Shown one piece after another: positions 7,646 to 16,117 of a DNA stretch of 63,289 bases (its first letter is position 1; each line of letters begins with the position of its first letter). The stretch comes from NIOZ-UU35 sp964344175 (GTDB taxonomy: Bacteria > Chloroflexota > Anaerolineae > Anaerolineales > UBA11858): positions 1 through 63,289 of the forward strand of contig CAYFMI010000012.1 of NCBI GenBank assembly GCA_964344175.1. The letters are read 5' to 3'. A program made the translations under genes and the position numbers. The notes under the pieces are model-generated. The model saw only the letters and a program-made list of their open reading frames with translations. It was not told where the DNA came from and made no database searches.

Positions 7646-9335
7646 AGGGCTAAAGGGCCATAAATTGAATTTATTGCAACTCTTTCCGCGCGTGCAGCAG
7701 CGGCTATTGCGGATACAAACCAATCGGCGGATCACGCACCTGGGGCGGCAAATTGAGAAACATGCGGTCAGGGACTCGGCCCGCGGGTTGGTGGCCTTTT
7801 TCAACGCTTCCTCCCGCCTGGGGGGCATCAGCCTCAATGCTGCCTTCACTCAGCTAACTGCCTGGAGTACACAACTCGCCGGGGCCGAGGTTATCCACTT
7901 CACCTGCCGCGCCGGGATGACGCGCTGTGTCCTCGGCACCAACCCCGATGACCATACCGCACCCCCGCCGTGTGCCAGTTGCATTGCCCAATCGCACAAA
8001 CTCATTGGCCCAAGCCCCGCCTATTTTTTAAAGTACCAACCCAACCCCGCGCTAGAAACTGCAATAAAGCCCCTGGGTGTTGAAGAACTTTCAACCTTCA
8101 ACCTTCAACTTGCAGCCTTTGATGCTGAAATCCCACTCGGCGAGTTGGTATTGCCCTCCCTGCGTTGGGCCTTGCGCCGTCACACTCTCCCCGATGATGA
8201 AGTGACCCGCTATCTACTGCGTCAATATATTCTTTCGGCTTACTGTGTGGCCGAAGAATTTGATCGTTTCCTGAGCCTGTACAAACCCCAAACCGTGGTC
8301 ATTTTCAATGGGCTGCAATTCCCCGAAGCTGCTGCCCGCTGGGTGGCGCGCCAGCATGGCATTCGCACCATTACCCACGAAGTTAGTTTCCAGCCTTTCT
8401 CTGCCTTTTTCACCGAGGGCGAGGCCACGGCCTACCCCATTGCCATTCCAAATGACTTCGAACTCTCCCCGGAACAGAACGAGCAGCTAGATGCCTGGCT
8501 CAGCCGCCGCTTTAAGGGCGAATTCACAATGGCGGGGATCCGCTTCTGGCCTGAGATGAGCGGCCTGGATGAAGCATTTCTGGCACAGGCTGCCGAATTC
8601 AAGCAGATTGTGCCAGTTTTTACCAATGTTATCTTTGATACCAGCCAAATTCACGCCAATACGGTTTTTGAGCACATGTTCGCCTGGCTGGAGACCGTCG
8701 TGGATGTGGTGCGCCAACATCCGGAGACTTTGTTCGTCATCCGTGCTCACCCTGACGAAAAACGCCCCGGCACGCGTAAAGGGACGCGCGAAGCTGTCAG
8801 TGATTGGCTGGTAGAACGCGGTGTGGACAGCCTGCCCAATGTGATTTTTATTGACGCTCAGGAATATATCAGTTCGTATGACCTTATTCGGCGGGCCAAA
8901 TTTGTGATGGTATACAATTCATCCATCGGCCTGGAAGCCACCTTGTTGGGGCGTCCGGCGCTGTGCGGCGGCAAGGCGCGCTACACCCAATATCCGACCG
9001 TGCAGTTGCCGAAAACCCCCCTCGAATACAGCCAAATTGCTGAGGCGTGGCTGGCCGCGGATGAAATTCGAATACCGCCTGAATTCACGCGCAACGCCCG
9101 GCGCTTTTTGTATTACCAACTCTTCCGCGTTTCGCTGCCCTTCGATCGTTTTCTGGCCGCACACTCTACGCCTGGTTATGTACAATTTAGGCCCTTCGGC
9201 GTGGACGCCCTGCGCCCGGAGAATTCGCCGACTTTGCGCGTGGTTGTAGATGGTATTTTAAATGACCAGCCTTTTCAACTATATGATGCCAATTTTCACC
9301 ACAAAGACACAAAGGCACAAAGAAAAAAAACGTAG
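7635..9335 (+). CDS. Capsule polysaccharide biosynthesis-like glycosyltransferase
   Basis: A protein of about 566 residues with no membrane segment. The C-terminal half resembles the Capsule_synth (KpsC/KpsS-like) fold: FVIRAHPDEKRPGT, LPNVIFIDAQEYISSYDLI, VMVYNSSIGLEATLLGRPAL. Such proteins transfer sugars during surface polysaccharide assembly. A start at 7635 or 7638 (MMGEG or MGEG) overlaps the preceding pseudogene by 8-11 bases; a TTG at 7596 is less likely. Two parts come from repeats: residues about 151-161 (LSTFNLQLAAF) are coded by a TTCAACCTTCAAC-type repeat, and the last 13 residues (FHHKDTKAQRKKT) by a CACAAAGACACAAAG-type repeat. Cys residues at CASCIAQ may bind a metal. Confidence 0.7.
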   Translation: MMGEGLKGHKLNLLQLFPRVQQRLLRIQTNRRITHLGRQIEKHAVRDSARGLVAFFNASSRLGGISLNAAFTQLTAWSTQLAGAEVIHFTCRAGMTRCVLGTNPDDHTAPPPCASCIAQSHKLIGPSPAYFLKYQPNPALETAIKPLGVEELSTFNLQLAAFDAEIPLGELVLPSLRWALRRHTLPDDEVTRYLLRQYILSAYCVAEEFDRFLSLYKPQTVVIFNGLQFPEAAARWVARQHGIRTITHEVSFQPFSAFFTEGEATAYPIAIPNDFELSPEQNEQLDAWLSRRFKGEFTMAGIRFWPEMSGLDEAFLAQAAEFKQIVPVFTNVIFDTSQIHANTVFEHMFAWLETVVDVVRQHPETLFVIRAHPDEKRPGTRKGTREAVSDWLVERGVDSLPNVIFIDAQEYISSYDLIRRAKFVMVYNSSIGLEATLLGRPALCGGKARYTQYPTVQLPKTPLEYSQIAEAWLAADEIRIPPEFTRNARRFLYYQLFRVSLPFDRFLAAHSTPGYVQFRPFGVDALRPENSPTLRVVVDGILNDQPFQLYDANFHHKDTKAQRKKT

Positions 9336-9347
9336 TGTCTTTGTGGT
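9298..9347. repeat. CACAAAGACACAAAG-type palindromic repeat
   Basis: ACCACAAAGACA at 9298-9309 pairs perfectly with TGTCTTTGTGGT at 9336-9347. The left arm codes the C-terminus of the preceding glycosyltransferase and its stop lies within the loop. Related copies lie at 17940-17995 and 27975-28026. Confidence 0.75.
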
Positions 9348-9362
9348 CCAATTCTTTAGGTC

Positions 9363-10226
9363 ATGAGTTTTCGTACTAACGCCAAATTTGTTCTCAAACT
9401 CGCCCGCCGTCAGGCCCGACGCGCCGCGGCCGCGCTGCAGCATGGCTCGTTGGCCGACACGCCGATTCTCTTTGCCAATTCGTTCCCCAAGAGCGGCACG
9501 CACTTGCTCACGCAGGTCTTGCAGGGGCTTGCCCGCATCAGCCCGGCGGTGGAGAGTGGCCTGCCAGCCATCGTCACCTTCGACGGGCCAAGCGGTCAGC
9601 CGCGCCCCACGGCTGAGATTGTACGCGATGTGCGCCGCTTGCGCCCCGGCGATATCGCGTACGGACATCTCCACGCGCAGCCGGATATTGTGGCCCTGTT
9701 AACTGCGCCGGGCGCGGCGACGTTCTTCATCCTGCGCGACCCGCGTGATGTGGTCGTCTCGCATGTCCATTACGTCACCGAGATGGAACCCAATCATGTC
9801 CATCATGCCTATTATCGCAATGCGCTGCAAGATTTCGATGAACGCTTACAGACGAGTATTTTAGGGCGGCCCAATGTGGATGTTCCTTTCCCGAATATTC
9901 GAGAACGCTTCGAGCCTTATTTGGGCTGGTTCGACCGCCCCGAGGTGTTGATTCTGCACTATGAGGATTTTATTCGCTATCGAGAGAAGACCCTGCTCCG
10001 GGTGCTGAATCACGCTCAACGCCGCGGACTGAGCATCCGGGTTGGGGAGCAAGAAGCCCTGCGGGCATTAGAATCCGCTATGGATCCGGCGCGCTCTCCC
10101 ACCTTCCGCAGCGGAAAAACCGGCAAGTGGCGTGATGCGTTCAGCGAATCACATAAAGTAGTTTTTAAAGATGTCGCCGGTGATTTATTGATCCAATTGG
10201 GCTATGAGGAGAACAATGACTGGTGA
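9363..10226 (+). CDS. PAPS-dependent sulfotransferase (sulfotransferase domain)
   Basis: Transfers the sulfuryl group of PAPS to an acceptor, here presumably a sugar of the surface glycan. It has 287 residues. The 5'-phosphosulfate loop is NSFPKSGTHLL near residue 39. The 3'-phosphate site is FILRDPRDVVVSH near 122, and GKTGKWRDAFSE near the C-terminus matches the family GxxGxWxxxF motif. The PAPS synthase at 1359 supplies the donor, making a two-gene sulfation module. No signal peptide is seen, so it acts in the cytoplasm before export. Its end overlaps the next gene by 11 bases. Confidence 0.9.
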   Translation: MSFRTNAKFVLKLARRQARRAAAALQHGSLADTPILFANSFPKSGTHLLTQVLQGLARISPAVESGLPAIVTFDGPSGQPRPTAEIVRDVRRLRPGDIAYGHLHAQPDIVALLTAPGAATFFILRDPRDVVVSHVHYVTEMEPNHVHHAYYRNALQDFDERLQTSILGRPNVDVPFPNIRERFEPYLGWFDRPEVLILHYEDFIRYREKTLLRVLNHAQRRGLSIRVGEQEALRALESAMDPARSPTFRSGKTGKWRDAFSESHKVVFKDVAGDLLIQLGYEENNDW

Positions 10227-11220
10227 AAAGACTCAACGATTTAGCGATTCAGCGAAGCCGCCTATTGTTGATTCGCTGAATCGTCGACTCGTCTCTGTGG
10301 TGATCCGGGCATACAATGAAGAAAAGCATATTGGTCGTTTGCTGACAGGTATCGCCAAACAAACGATCGAAGATGTCGAGATTATTCTGGTTGACTCGGG
10401 TTCCACCGATGCAACGGTGGCGATTGCCTCGCGTTACCCTGTGAAAGTGGTTGAGATTACGCCCGAAGAATTCACCTTTGGCCGCTCGCTCAATACCGGC
10501 ATTCGGGCGGCGAAGGGGGAATTCATCGTCATCACCAGCGCCCATTGTTACCCGGTTTATCCCGATTGGCTGGAGCAGCTATTAGCGCCCTTTTCGGACG
10601 ATGAAGTGGCGGTAAGTTATGGCAAGCAGCGCGGCGGGGCGACGAATCACTACTCGGAGCAGCAGTTCTTTCGGAAATATTTCCCCGATACATCGCAGCC
10701 GCGCCAGGGGCATCCCTATTCGCACAATGCCAATGCCGCCATCCGACGGGCATTATGGGAGCAGCATCCCTATAACGAAAATTTGACCGGATTAGAAGAC
10801 CTGGCCTGGAGCAGTTGGGCCAGTCAACAGGGGCATGCCATTTCTTATGTGGCCGAGGCCGAAGTGATTCATCTGCACGATGAGCAGCCGGCCACGGTTT
10901 ATAATCGTTATCGCCGCGAGGCCATTGCCATGAAGCAGATTTTGCCGCAAAGTCAGTTTGCTTTGTGGAACTTTGTTCGCTTGTGGTTGGGCAGCATATT
11001 CTCCGATATGCTGCAAGCCCGCCGCGAGGGTGTGCTTGACCAGCAATGGTGGGGAATCCTTTGGTTTCGCTTATACCAATATTGGGGCACGTATCGGGGC
11101 TATCGCTATTCGGGGAAAATTAATGCCCAAATGCACCGAGCTTTTTACTATCCGCCGGGTATTTTGGATGAGAAAACACCAGCGCCGCGGCGCATCCAAC
11201 CGATTGAATATGGGGAGTAA
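10216..11220 (+). CDS. Family 2 glycosyltransferase
   Basis: GT-A type inverting glycosyltransferase of 334 residues: VSVVIRAYNEE at the fold start, LVDSGSTDATV, an SAHCYP motif at the DxD position, and GLEDLAWSSW as the catalytic ED region. ATG 10216 is chosen because AGGAGA lies just before it and the overlap with the sulfotransferase gene suggests translational coupling; ATG 10204 is in frame but has no such site. The first 25 residues (QRFSDSAKPPIVDSLNRR region) precede the family's usual start and are coded by a palindromic repeat at 10245-10283. Acceptor and donor cannot be predicted. Confidence 0.85.
   Translation: MTGEKTQRFSDSAKPPIVDSLNRRLVSVVIRAYNEEKHIGRLLTGIAKQTIEDVEIILVDSGSTDATVAIASRYPVKVVEITPEEFTFGRSLNTGIRAAKGEFIVITSAHCYPVYPDWLEQLLAPFSDDEVAVSYGKQRGGATNHYSEQQFFRKYFPDTSQPRQGHPYSHNANAAIRRALWEQHPYNENLTGLEDLAWSSWASQQGHAISYVAEAEVIHLHDEQPATVYNRYRREAIAMKQILPQSQFALWNFVRLWLGSIFSDMLQARREGVLDQQWWGILWFRLYQYWGTYRGYRYSGKINAQMHRAFYYPPGILDEKTPAPRRIQPIEYGE
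10245..10283. repeat. Palindromic repeat inside the 5' end of a glycosyltransferase gene
   Basis: CGATTCAGCGAA at 10245-10256 pairs perfectly with TTCGCTGAATCG at 10272-10283. The element is translated as the N-terminal extension of the family 2 glycosyltransferase. Confidence 0.7.
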
Positions 11221-11224
11221 GCGG

Positions 11225-11230
11225 TATAAT
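11225..11230 (+). promoter_or_regulatory. -10 box giving a near-leaderless transcript
   Basis: TATAAT lies at 11225-11230, and the ATG of the cytidylyltransferase follows after 8 bases with no ribosome binding site between them. Transcription starting about 7 bases after the box would begin almost at the ATG. A TTGAAT stands about 15 bases upstream. Confidence 0.5.
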
Positions 11231-11238
11231 CTTGCCAT

Positions 11239-11919
11239 ATGACGAAAGTTGTTGCTCTTGTTCCGATGCGGCATTGTTCTCAGCGCGTGCAGGGGAAAAA
11301 CTACCGCCCTCTGGCGGGGAAGCCGTTGTTTCATTACATCATCGGTACCTTGCTGCATGTGCCGCAAATTGCCGAAGTTGTAGTCAATACAGATAGCCCG
11401 GAAGTGAGCAGCGGGTTGCAGGCACATTTCCCGGCTGTGCGCATTATCGAACGCCCCGTTGAGCTTTGCGCCGATACCATCCCGATGAATGAGATCCTGG
11501 CGTATGATATGTCGCAGGTCGAGGCCGATTTTTACCTGCAAACGCACAGCACGAATCCCTTGTTGTGTGCCGAAACCGTTTCTCGCGCCATTGAAGCCTT
11601 GCTGACGCAATACCCGGCCTACGATTCACTCTTTTCGGTGACGCGTTTACAAACCCGTTTATGGGATCAACTTGGTCGGGCGATCAATCACAATCCGGCG
11701 GTGTTGCTGCAAACACAGGATTTGCCTCCGGTGTATGAGGAAAATTCTTGTATGTATATTTTCCGCAGGGAAACGCTGTTGAAGCGCCGCAATCGTCTTG
11801 GTGCGCGCCCGTTGATGTTCGAGATTGACGCCGCCGAAGCCTGGGACATTGACGAAGAGTTGGATTTTGATATTGTTGATTTTCTGATGAAACGAGCTAA
11901 TGAACCCGCCAGCGAATAA
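11239..11919 (+). CDS. Second CMP-sugar cytidylyltransferase family protein
   Basis: A 226-residue CTP-transferase related to the enzyme at 4003 but divergent: the N-terminal nucleotide signature is VALVPMRHCSQRVQGKNYRPL, where ARGGSK is replaced by MRHCSQ. HSTNPLL and EENSCMYIF correspond to the sugar-binding part. It probably activates a 3-deoxy or nonulosonic-type acid sugar distinct from the first one. It overlaps the next gene by 20 bases and forms a tight group with a hydroxyacid dehydrogenase and an SDR. A -10 box sits 8 bases before its ATG. Confidence 0.78.
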   Translation: MTKVVALVPMRHCSQRVQGKNYRPLAGKPLFHYIIGTLLHVPQIAEVVVNTDSPEVSSGLQAHFPAVRIIERPVELCADTIPMNEILAYDMSQVEADFYLQTHSTNPLLCAETVSRAIEALLTQYPAYDSLFSVTRLQTRLWDQLGRAINHNPAVLLQTQDLPPVYEENSCMYIFRRETLLKRRNRLGARPLMFEIDAAEAWDIDEELDFDIVDFLMKRANEPASE

Positions 11920-12880
11920 ACCAACCATCTTGTTCACCGCTCCTTATATGATCCCATTTCTGGATCGTTTCCGCCCGGTGTTGGAGGGCTACGGCCTGGC
12001 GTTGATTGTCCCTGAGGTAGAAGAGCGCCTGGAAGAAGCAGACTTGCTTGAATATGCCGGTCGGTTCGATGGCACAATTTGCGGGGATGATCGCTACTCT
12101 GCGCGTGTACTCGAGGCTTGTGTGCCGCGTTTGAAGGTGATCTCAAAATGGGGGACAGGGATCGACTCGATTGACCAGACGACTTGTGCCCGACTTGGGA
12201 TCAAGATCGGCAACACGCCCAATGCGTTTACCTTGCCGGTTGCCGATACGGTGTTGGGCTATATGCTGGCCTTTGCCCGCCGCCAACCCTGGATGGATCG
12301 CGCCATGAAAGCCGGTCAATGGGAGAAAATCCCGGGGCGCTCATTGAGCGAGAGTACCCTCGGTGTGATTGGTGTCGGCAATATCGGCAAGGCTGTGATC
12401 CGCAGAGCGGCAGCCTTTGGCATGGAATTGCTGGGCAGTGATATTCGCCGCATTGAGCCAGATTTTGTGCGTGAGCAGCGCCTGGAAATGACATCGCTCG
12501 AAGAGCTTTTGCGCCGGGCCGATTTTGTCAGTGTTAACTGCGACCTGAATCCCACCAGCGTTCACTTGATCAATGCTGAAACGCTGGCCCAAATGAAGCC
12601 CGATGCCGTCCTCATCAACTCGGCGCGCGGCCCCATCGTGGATGAATCTGCTTTGGTGCTGGCTCTTGAAAACGGGATCATCGCTGGGGCTGCGTTAGAT
12701 GTTTTTGAACACGAACCCCTCCCGGGGTCGAGTCCGTTGCTCCAGATGGATCATGTCATGCTGGCTCCTCACAATTCCAATTCCAGCCCGGCGGCCTGGG
12801 AGCGCGTCCATTGGAATACAATCAAAAACTTGTTAGATGGGCTGGGAATCGATTCGGCGAATCTCAGCATGGGGCAATAA
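11900..12880 (+). CDS. D-isomer specific 2-hydroxyacid dehydrogenase family protein
   Basis: NAD-dependent oxidoreductase of 326 residues of the phosphoglycerate dehydrogenase-like type. The Rossmann motif is GVIGVGNIGKAVIRRA near residue 154, followed by SDIRR. Catalytic residues are Arg in NSARGPIVDE, Glu in VFEHEPLPG and His in APHNSNS. It lacks ACT regulatory domains, so it is not a full SerA. Position between a cytidylyltransferase and an SDR suggests it acts on a sugar acid or its precursor. Its 5' end overlaps the preceding gene by 20 bases. Confidence 0.82.
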   Translation: MNPPANKPTILFTAPYMIPFLDRFRPVLEGYGLALIVPEVEERLEEADLLEYAGRFDGTICGDDRYSARVLEACVPRLKVISKWGTGIDSIDQTTCARLGIKIGNTPNAFTLPVADTVLGYMLAFARRQPWMDRAMKAGQWEKIPGRSLSESTLGVIGVGNIGKAVIRRAAAFGMELLGSDIRRIEPDFVREQRLEMTSLEELLRRADFVSVNCDLNPTSVHLINAETLAQMKPDAVLINSARGPIVDESALVLALENGIIAGAALDVFEHEPLPGSSPLLQMDHVMLAPHNSNSSPAAWERVHWNTIKNLLDGLGIDSANLSMGQ

Positions 12881-12884
12881 GCAC

Positions 12885-13646
12885 ATGCAAGCAACAAAAT
12901 ATATGCTCATTACCGGCGCAGCAGGGGGCATTGGCCGTGCAACGGTGGCTTTGTTCGCGTCAAAAGGTTGGCGTGTCATTGGTGTGGATCGCGCCCCGTA
13001 TGGCGCAGATTTCCCTGCGAATGGCGTCTTTATTCAGTCAGATATCGCCAAACCCACGGAGTTGGAGGCCATTTTTGGGCGCGCCCGGAAATTTACCGAC
13101 AACCTGGATGCCTTAATCAACAACGCTGCTTATCAAATTACCAAGCCCTTGCTGGAAACCAGTGTCGAAGAGTGGGATGCCGTAATGGCCTCGAATTTGC
13201 GCTCGGTGTTCTTGAGCGCCAAGCTGGCTTACCCGCTGCTCGAAAAGCATGGCGGTGGCGCAATGGTGAATGTTTCATCTGTTCATGCGGTGGCGACATC
13301 TAAAGATATTGCAGCCTATGCTGCCAGTAAGGGCGGGCTGCTGGCTTTGACGCGGGCGATGGCGATAGAGTTCGCCCCGCAGAATATTCGCGTGAACGCC
13401 ATTTTGCCCGGGGCTGTTGATACACCCATGTTGCGCGCCGGGATGAACCGTGACCACGCCGGCGACGGTTCGGTGCAGCAGCGCTTGGAGAATCTGGCCC
13501 GGAAAACGGTCAGCGGCAAGATTGGCACACCCGAAGAAATTGCCCAAGCAATTTACTTTTTAGCCGACAATTCGCAATCATCCTTTATGACCGGCCAGGC
13601 ACTGGTTGTAGATGGGGGTGCGACGGCAAGGCTCAGTACAGAGTAA
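12885..13646 (+). CDS. SDR-family oxidoreductase
   Basis: Classical SDR of 253 residues: TGAAGGIGRATVALFA for cofactor binding, INNAAYQ at the NAG position, catalytic Ser in NVSSVHAV, YAASK as YxxxK, and C-terminal FMTGQALVVDGG. ATG 12885 is used because it begins just before the Rossmann fold; an upstream in-frame ATG at 12837 lies inside the dehydrogenase gene. It is the third gene of the cytidylyltransferase/dehydrogenase/SDR group. Confidence 0.82.
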   Translation: MQATKYMLITGAAGGIGRATVALFASKGWRVIGVDRAPYGADFPANGVFIQSDIAKPTELEAIFGRARKFTDNLDALINNAAYQITKPLLETSVEEWDAVMASNLRSVFLSAKLAYPLLEKHGGGAMVNVSSVHAVATSKDIAAYAASKGGLLALTRAMAIEFAPQNIRVNAILPGAVDTPMLRAGMNRDHAGDGSVQQRLENLARKTVSGKIGTPEEIAQAIYFLADNSQSSFMTGQALVVDGGATARLSTE

Positions 13647-13700
13647 AACGTTAGAAAGTTGGCAGGTGTAAACGTTCCAACTTACCAATGTGCAAACCTT

Positions 13701-14522
13701 ATGACTACACTTCGTCAGACGATAAAGAAATTGTTTCCCCCAGCCCTTTGGCAGCCGATGAGCGAGGCTCGTTACGCCCTCGGCCGTGCCGCACAATGGC
13801 CGTTGGCTGCTCTGCATCCCTGGCGAAGAGAAAGCATCCGCCGGCTGGGCGCGCTTAAAAATGCACATAAAGGTGAGCGCTGTTTCATTATTGGTAATGG
13901 CCCTAGCCTCAAACAGACCGATGTTTCGTTGTTGAAGGATGAATTTACCTTCGGGATGAATCGCATATATTTGGCTTTCCCCGAATGGGGGTTTGAAACC
14001 AGTTTTTTAGTCTCGGTGAATGATCTGGTCAACGAGCAATGTGCCGAAGACTTTCTGGCTCTTGATCTGCGGCGCTTTTTTTCCTGGCGTTCGCGCCGCT
14101 TTTTCCATAACGCCAACGCTCCTCAACTGCCTACTTTTCTTTTCACTACCTACACCGGTCTAAAATTTGCTCAAGATGCGCGCGGCCGCTTATGGGAGGG
14201 GGCTACTGTGACATATGTCTGCCTGCAACTGGCCTATCATATGGGGTTTGATGAAGTCGTTCTTATCGGTGTGGATCACAGCTTTACCAGCAAAGGAAAG
14301 CCCAACACCACCGTTGTCTCCGGAGGCGATGACCCCAATCACTTTGATCCGCGCTATTTTGGAGAGGGCTTCCGCTGGCAACTGCCAGACCTGGACACCT
14401 CTGAGCAGGCCTATTGGATGGCGCGCCATGCTTTTGAGACAGCAGGTCGCCGCGTCTTAGACGCGACAATTGGGGGCAAATTGACCGTCTTTCCTAAAGT
14501 CACTTATGCAGACCTATTCTGA
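13701..14522 (+). CDS. MptE-like/DUF115 protein
   Basis: A 273-residue protein with CFIIGNGPSLKQTD near residue 60, the nucleotide-binding signature of the 6-hydroxymethylpterin diphosphokinase MptE-like (DUF115) fold. FGMNRIYLAF and VVLIGVDHSF are also typical. In bacteria this fold occurs in Maf proteins that attach nonulosonic acids to flagellin and in polysaccharide clusters, so it may be a nonulosonic acid transferase here rather than a pterin enzyme. That function is inferred. ATG 13701 is preferred; an in-frame GTG at 13659 lies within a repeat-like spacer. Confidence 0.72.
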   Translation: MTTLRQTIKKLFPPALWQPMSEARYALGRAAQWPLAALHPWRRESIRRLGALKNAHKGERCFIIGNGPSLKQTDVSLLKDEFTFGMNRIYLAFPEWGFETSFLVSVNDLVNEQCAEDFLALDLRRFFSWRSRRFFHNANAPQLPTFLFTTYTGLKFAQDARGRLWEGATVTYVCLQLAYHMGFDEVVLIGVDHSFTSKGKPNTTVVSGGDDPNHFDPRYFGEGFRWQLPDLDTSEQAYWMARHAFETAGRRVLDATIGGKLTVFPKVTYADLF

Positions 14523-14534
14523 AGGATTCGTTTG

Positions 14535-16055
14535 ATGGCCGCGACTGCTCAATTTTTTCGGTCTCGCCGAATGTTATGGATCGTTGTCAGTTTGGCATGT
14601 TTGCTTGGATTAGCTATCCGTGCGTATGATCTGACAGACCCGCCGTTAGATTTCCATCCAACCCGCCAACTACGATCAGCCATTATTGCCCGAGGGATGT
14701 ATTTTGAGACGTTGACAGATATTCCTGAATGGCAGCAGGAACAAGCCGTTCGGGCCTGGCGTGATTCGGTGATGATCGAACCGTTGGTGATGGAACGCCT
14801 GGCAGCCTGGATGTATCGGATGGCGGGGGCAGAACAATTGTGGATACCCCGTTTAATGTCGGCGCTATTTTGGGTGGGCGCCTCGTTGGCCGTATTATTC
14901 ATTGGGCAAGAAATTGCCACCCTCGATGGTGGGGTGGTCGCACTGTTTTACATGCTCTTTTTGCCTTACGGCATCTACGCCACGCGCACCTTTCAGCCCG
15001 ATCCATTAATGGTCGCGCTAATAGCTTGGGCATTATGGGCAGTTCTTCGATGGTATCGGCTGCGCTCAATGCCAATGGCAATTTCGGCTGGTCTGTTGGC
15101 CGGGTTGGCAATATACATTAAGACGGTGGGGATATTCTTTATCGCCGGTGCATTTATTGGGCTGATTCTTATGGGGCTAGGATTACGCCATGCTTTGCGC
15201 GATCGTCAGGTTTGGGTGATGGCGGCTCTGGCGCTATTGCCGATTTCCCTCTACTATATTTACGGATTGTGGATCGCAGGGTTTCTGCAGCAGCAACTCA
15301 AATATCGGTTTTTCCCAGATTTGTTGCGCGATGTGGTGTTTTATATTCGCTGGCAGGAAATGGCAACCAATATCAGCGGTTTCGGAACGCTGCTGGTGGC
15401 GTTAGTCGCTTTTTTGATGATAGAGGATAGAGGCAAGCGTGGTTTGCTGACCGGGCTGTGGGTGGGGTATGGCGTTTATAGTTTGGTCTTTGCATATCAC
15501 ACCATGACGCACGATTACTACCAATTGCCTCTGATCCTGGTGGTCGGGGTTTCCATCACCGTTGCACTTTCCGAGTTGTTGCAGCGGATTGCCAGTGTAG
15601 AACAGAGAAATTGGATGCGCACACTGGTGGTGCTTTTGCTCTTCGCTGGGGCTGCCTTCAAAGCCTGGGATGTGCGCGTCAATCTGGCTCGCAAAGATTA
15701 CCGCAGCGATGTGGCCTATTGGGAACAGTTTCATGAAATCATTGAGCCAGACGCACGGGTGATCTCGATGAGTCAGGTTTATGGTGTGCCGTTGAATTAC
15801 TATGGCTGGGTGTCAAATGATTTCTGGCTCGGTTCTGGTGATATTGCCATGCGCGCGCTGGCAGGGGAAACGAATGTGGATTTCGAAGCGGAAAATTACG
15901 CAGCCATTGAGCAGTACGATTACTTCATCATTACACGGTTGAATGAATTTAACGACACGCCTGAATTAAAAACTCTATTGTACGAGAATTACCAACTTTA
16001 CGCAGAGGGGGATGGGTATATCGTCTTCGATTTGAGAGAAGGAGGGAGTGATTAG
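14535..16055 (+). CDS. GT39-like polytopic glycosyltransferase
   Basis: Integral membrane protein of 506 residues with about 10 hydrophobic helices in the first 370 residues and a soluble C-terminal tail. The first loop has DLTDPPLDFHPTRQL, matching the Asp-containing loop of dolichyl-phosphate-mannose and ArnT-type (GT39/PMT) transferases that use lipid-linked sugars at the outer membrane face. AAGGAT precedes ATG 14535; TTG 14532 is less likely. Sugar and acceptor are unknown. Confidence 0.78.
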   Translation: MAATAQFFRSRRMLWIVVSLACLLGLAIRAYDLTDPPLDFHPTRQLRSAIIARGMYFETLTDIPEWQQEQAVRAWRDSVMIEPLVMERLAAWMYRMAGAEQLWIPRLMSALFWVGASLAVLFIGQEIATLDGGVVALFYMLFLPYGIYATRTFQPDPLMVALIAWALWAVLRWYRLRSMPMAISAGLLAGLAIYIKTVGIFFIAGAFIGLILMGLGLRHALRDRQVWVMAALALLPISLYYIYGLWIAGFLQQQLKYRFFPDLLRDVVFYIRWQEMATNISGFGTLLVALVAFLMIEDRGKRGLLTGLWVGYGVYSLVFAYHTMTHDYYQLPLILVVGVSITVALSELLQRIASVEQRNWMRTLVVLLLFAGAAFKAWDVRVNLARKDYRSDVAYWEQFHEIIEPDARVISMSQVYGVPLNYYGWVSNDFWLGSGDIAMRALAGETNVDFEAENYAAIEQYDYFIITRLNEFNDTPELKTLLYENYQLYAEGDGYIVFDLREGGSD

Positions 16056-16117
16056 GCGACTACAAAGCAGGGACAGTGCCGATGTCCGACTTAATTCCTG
16101 ATTCCCTAATCCTACAT

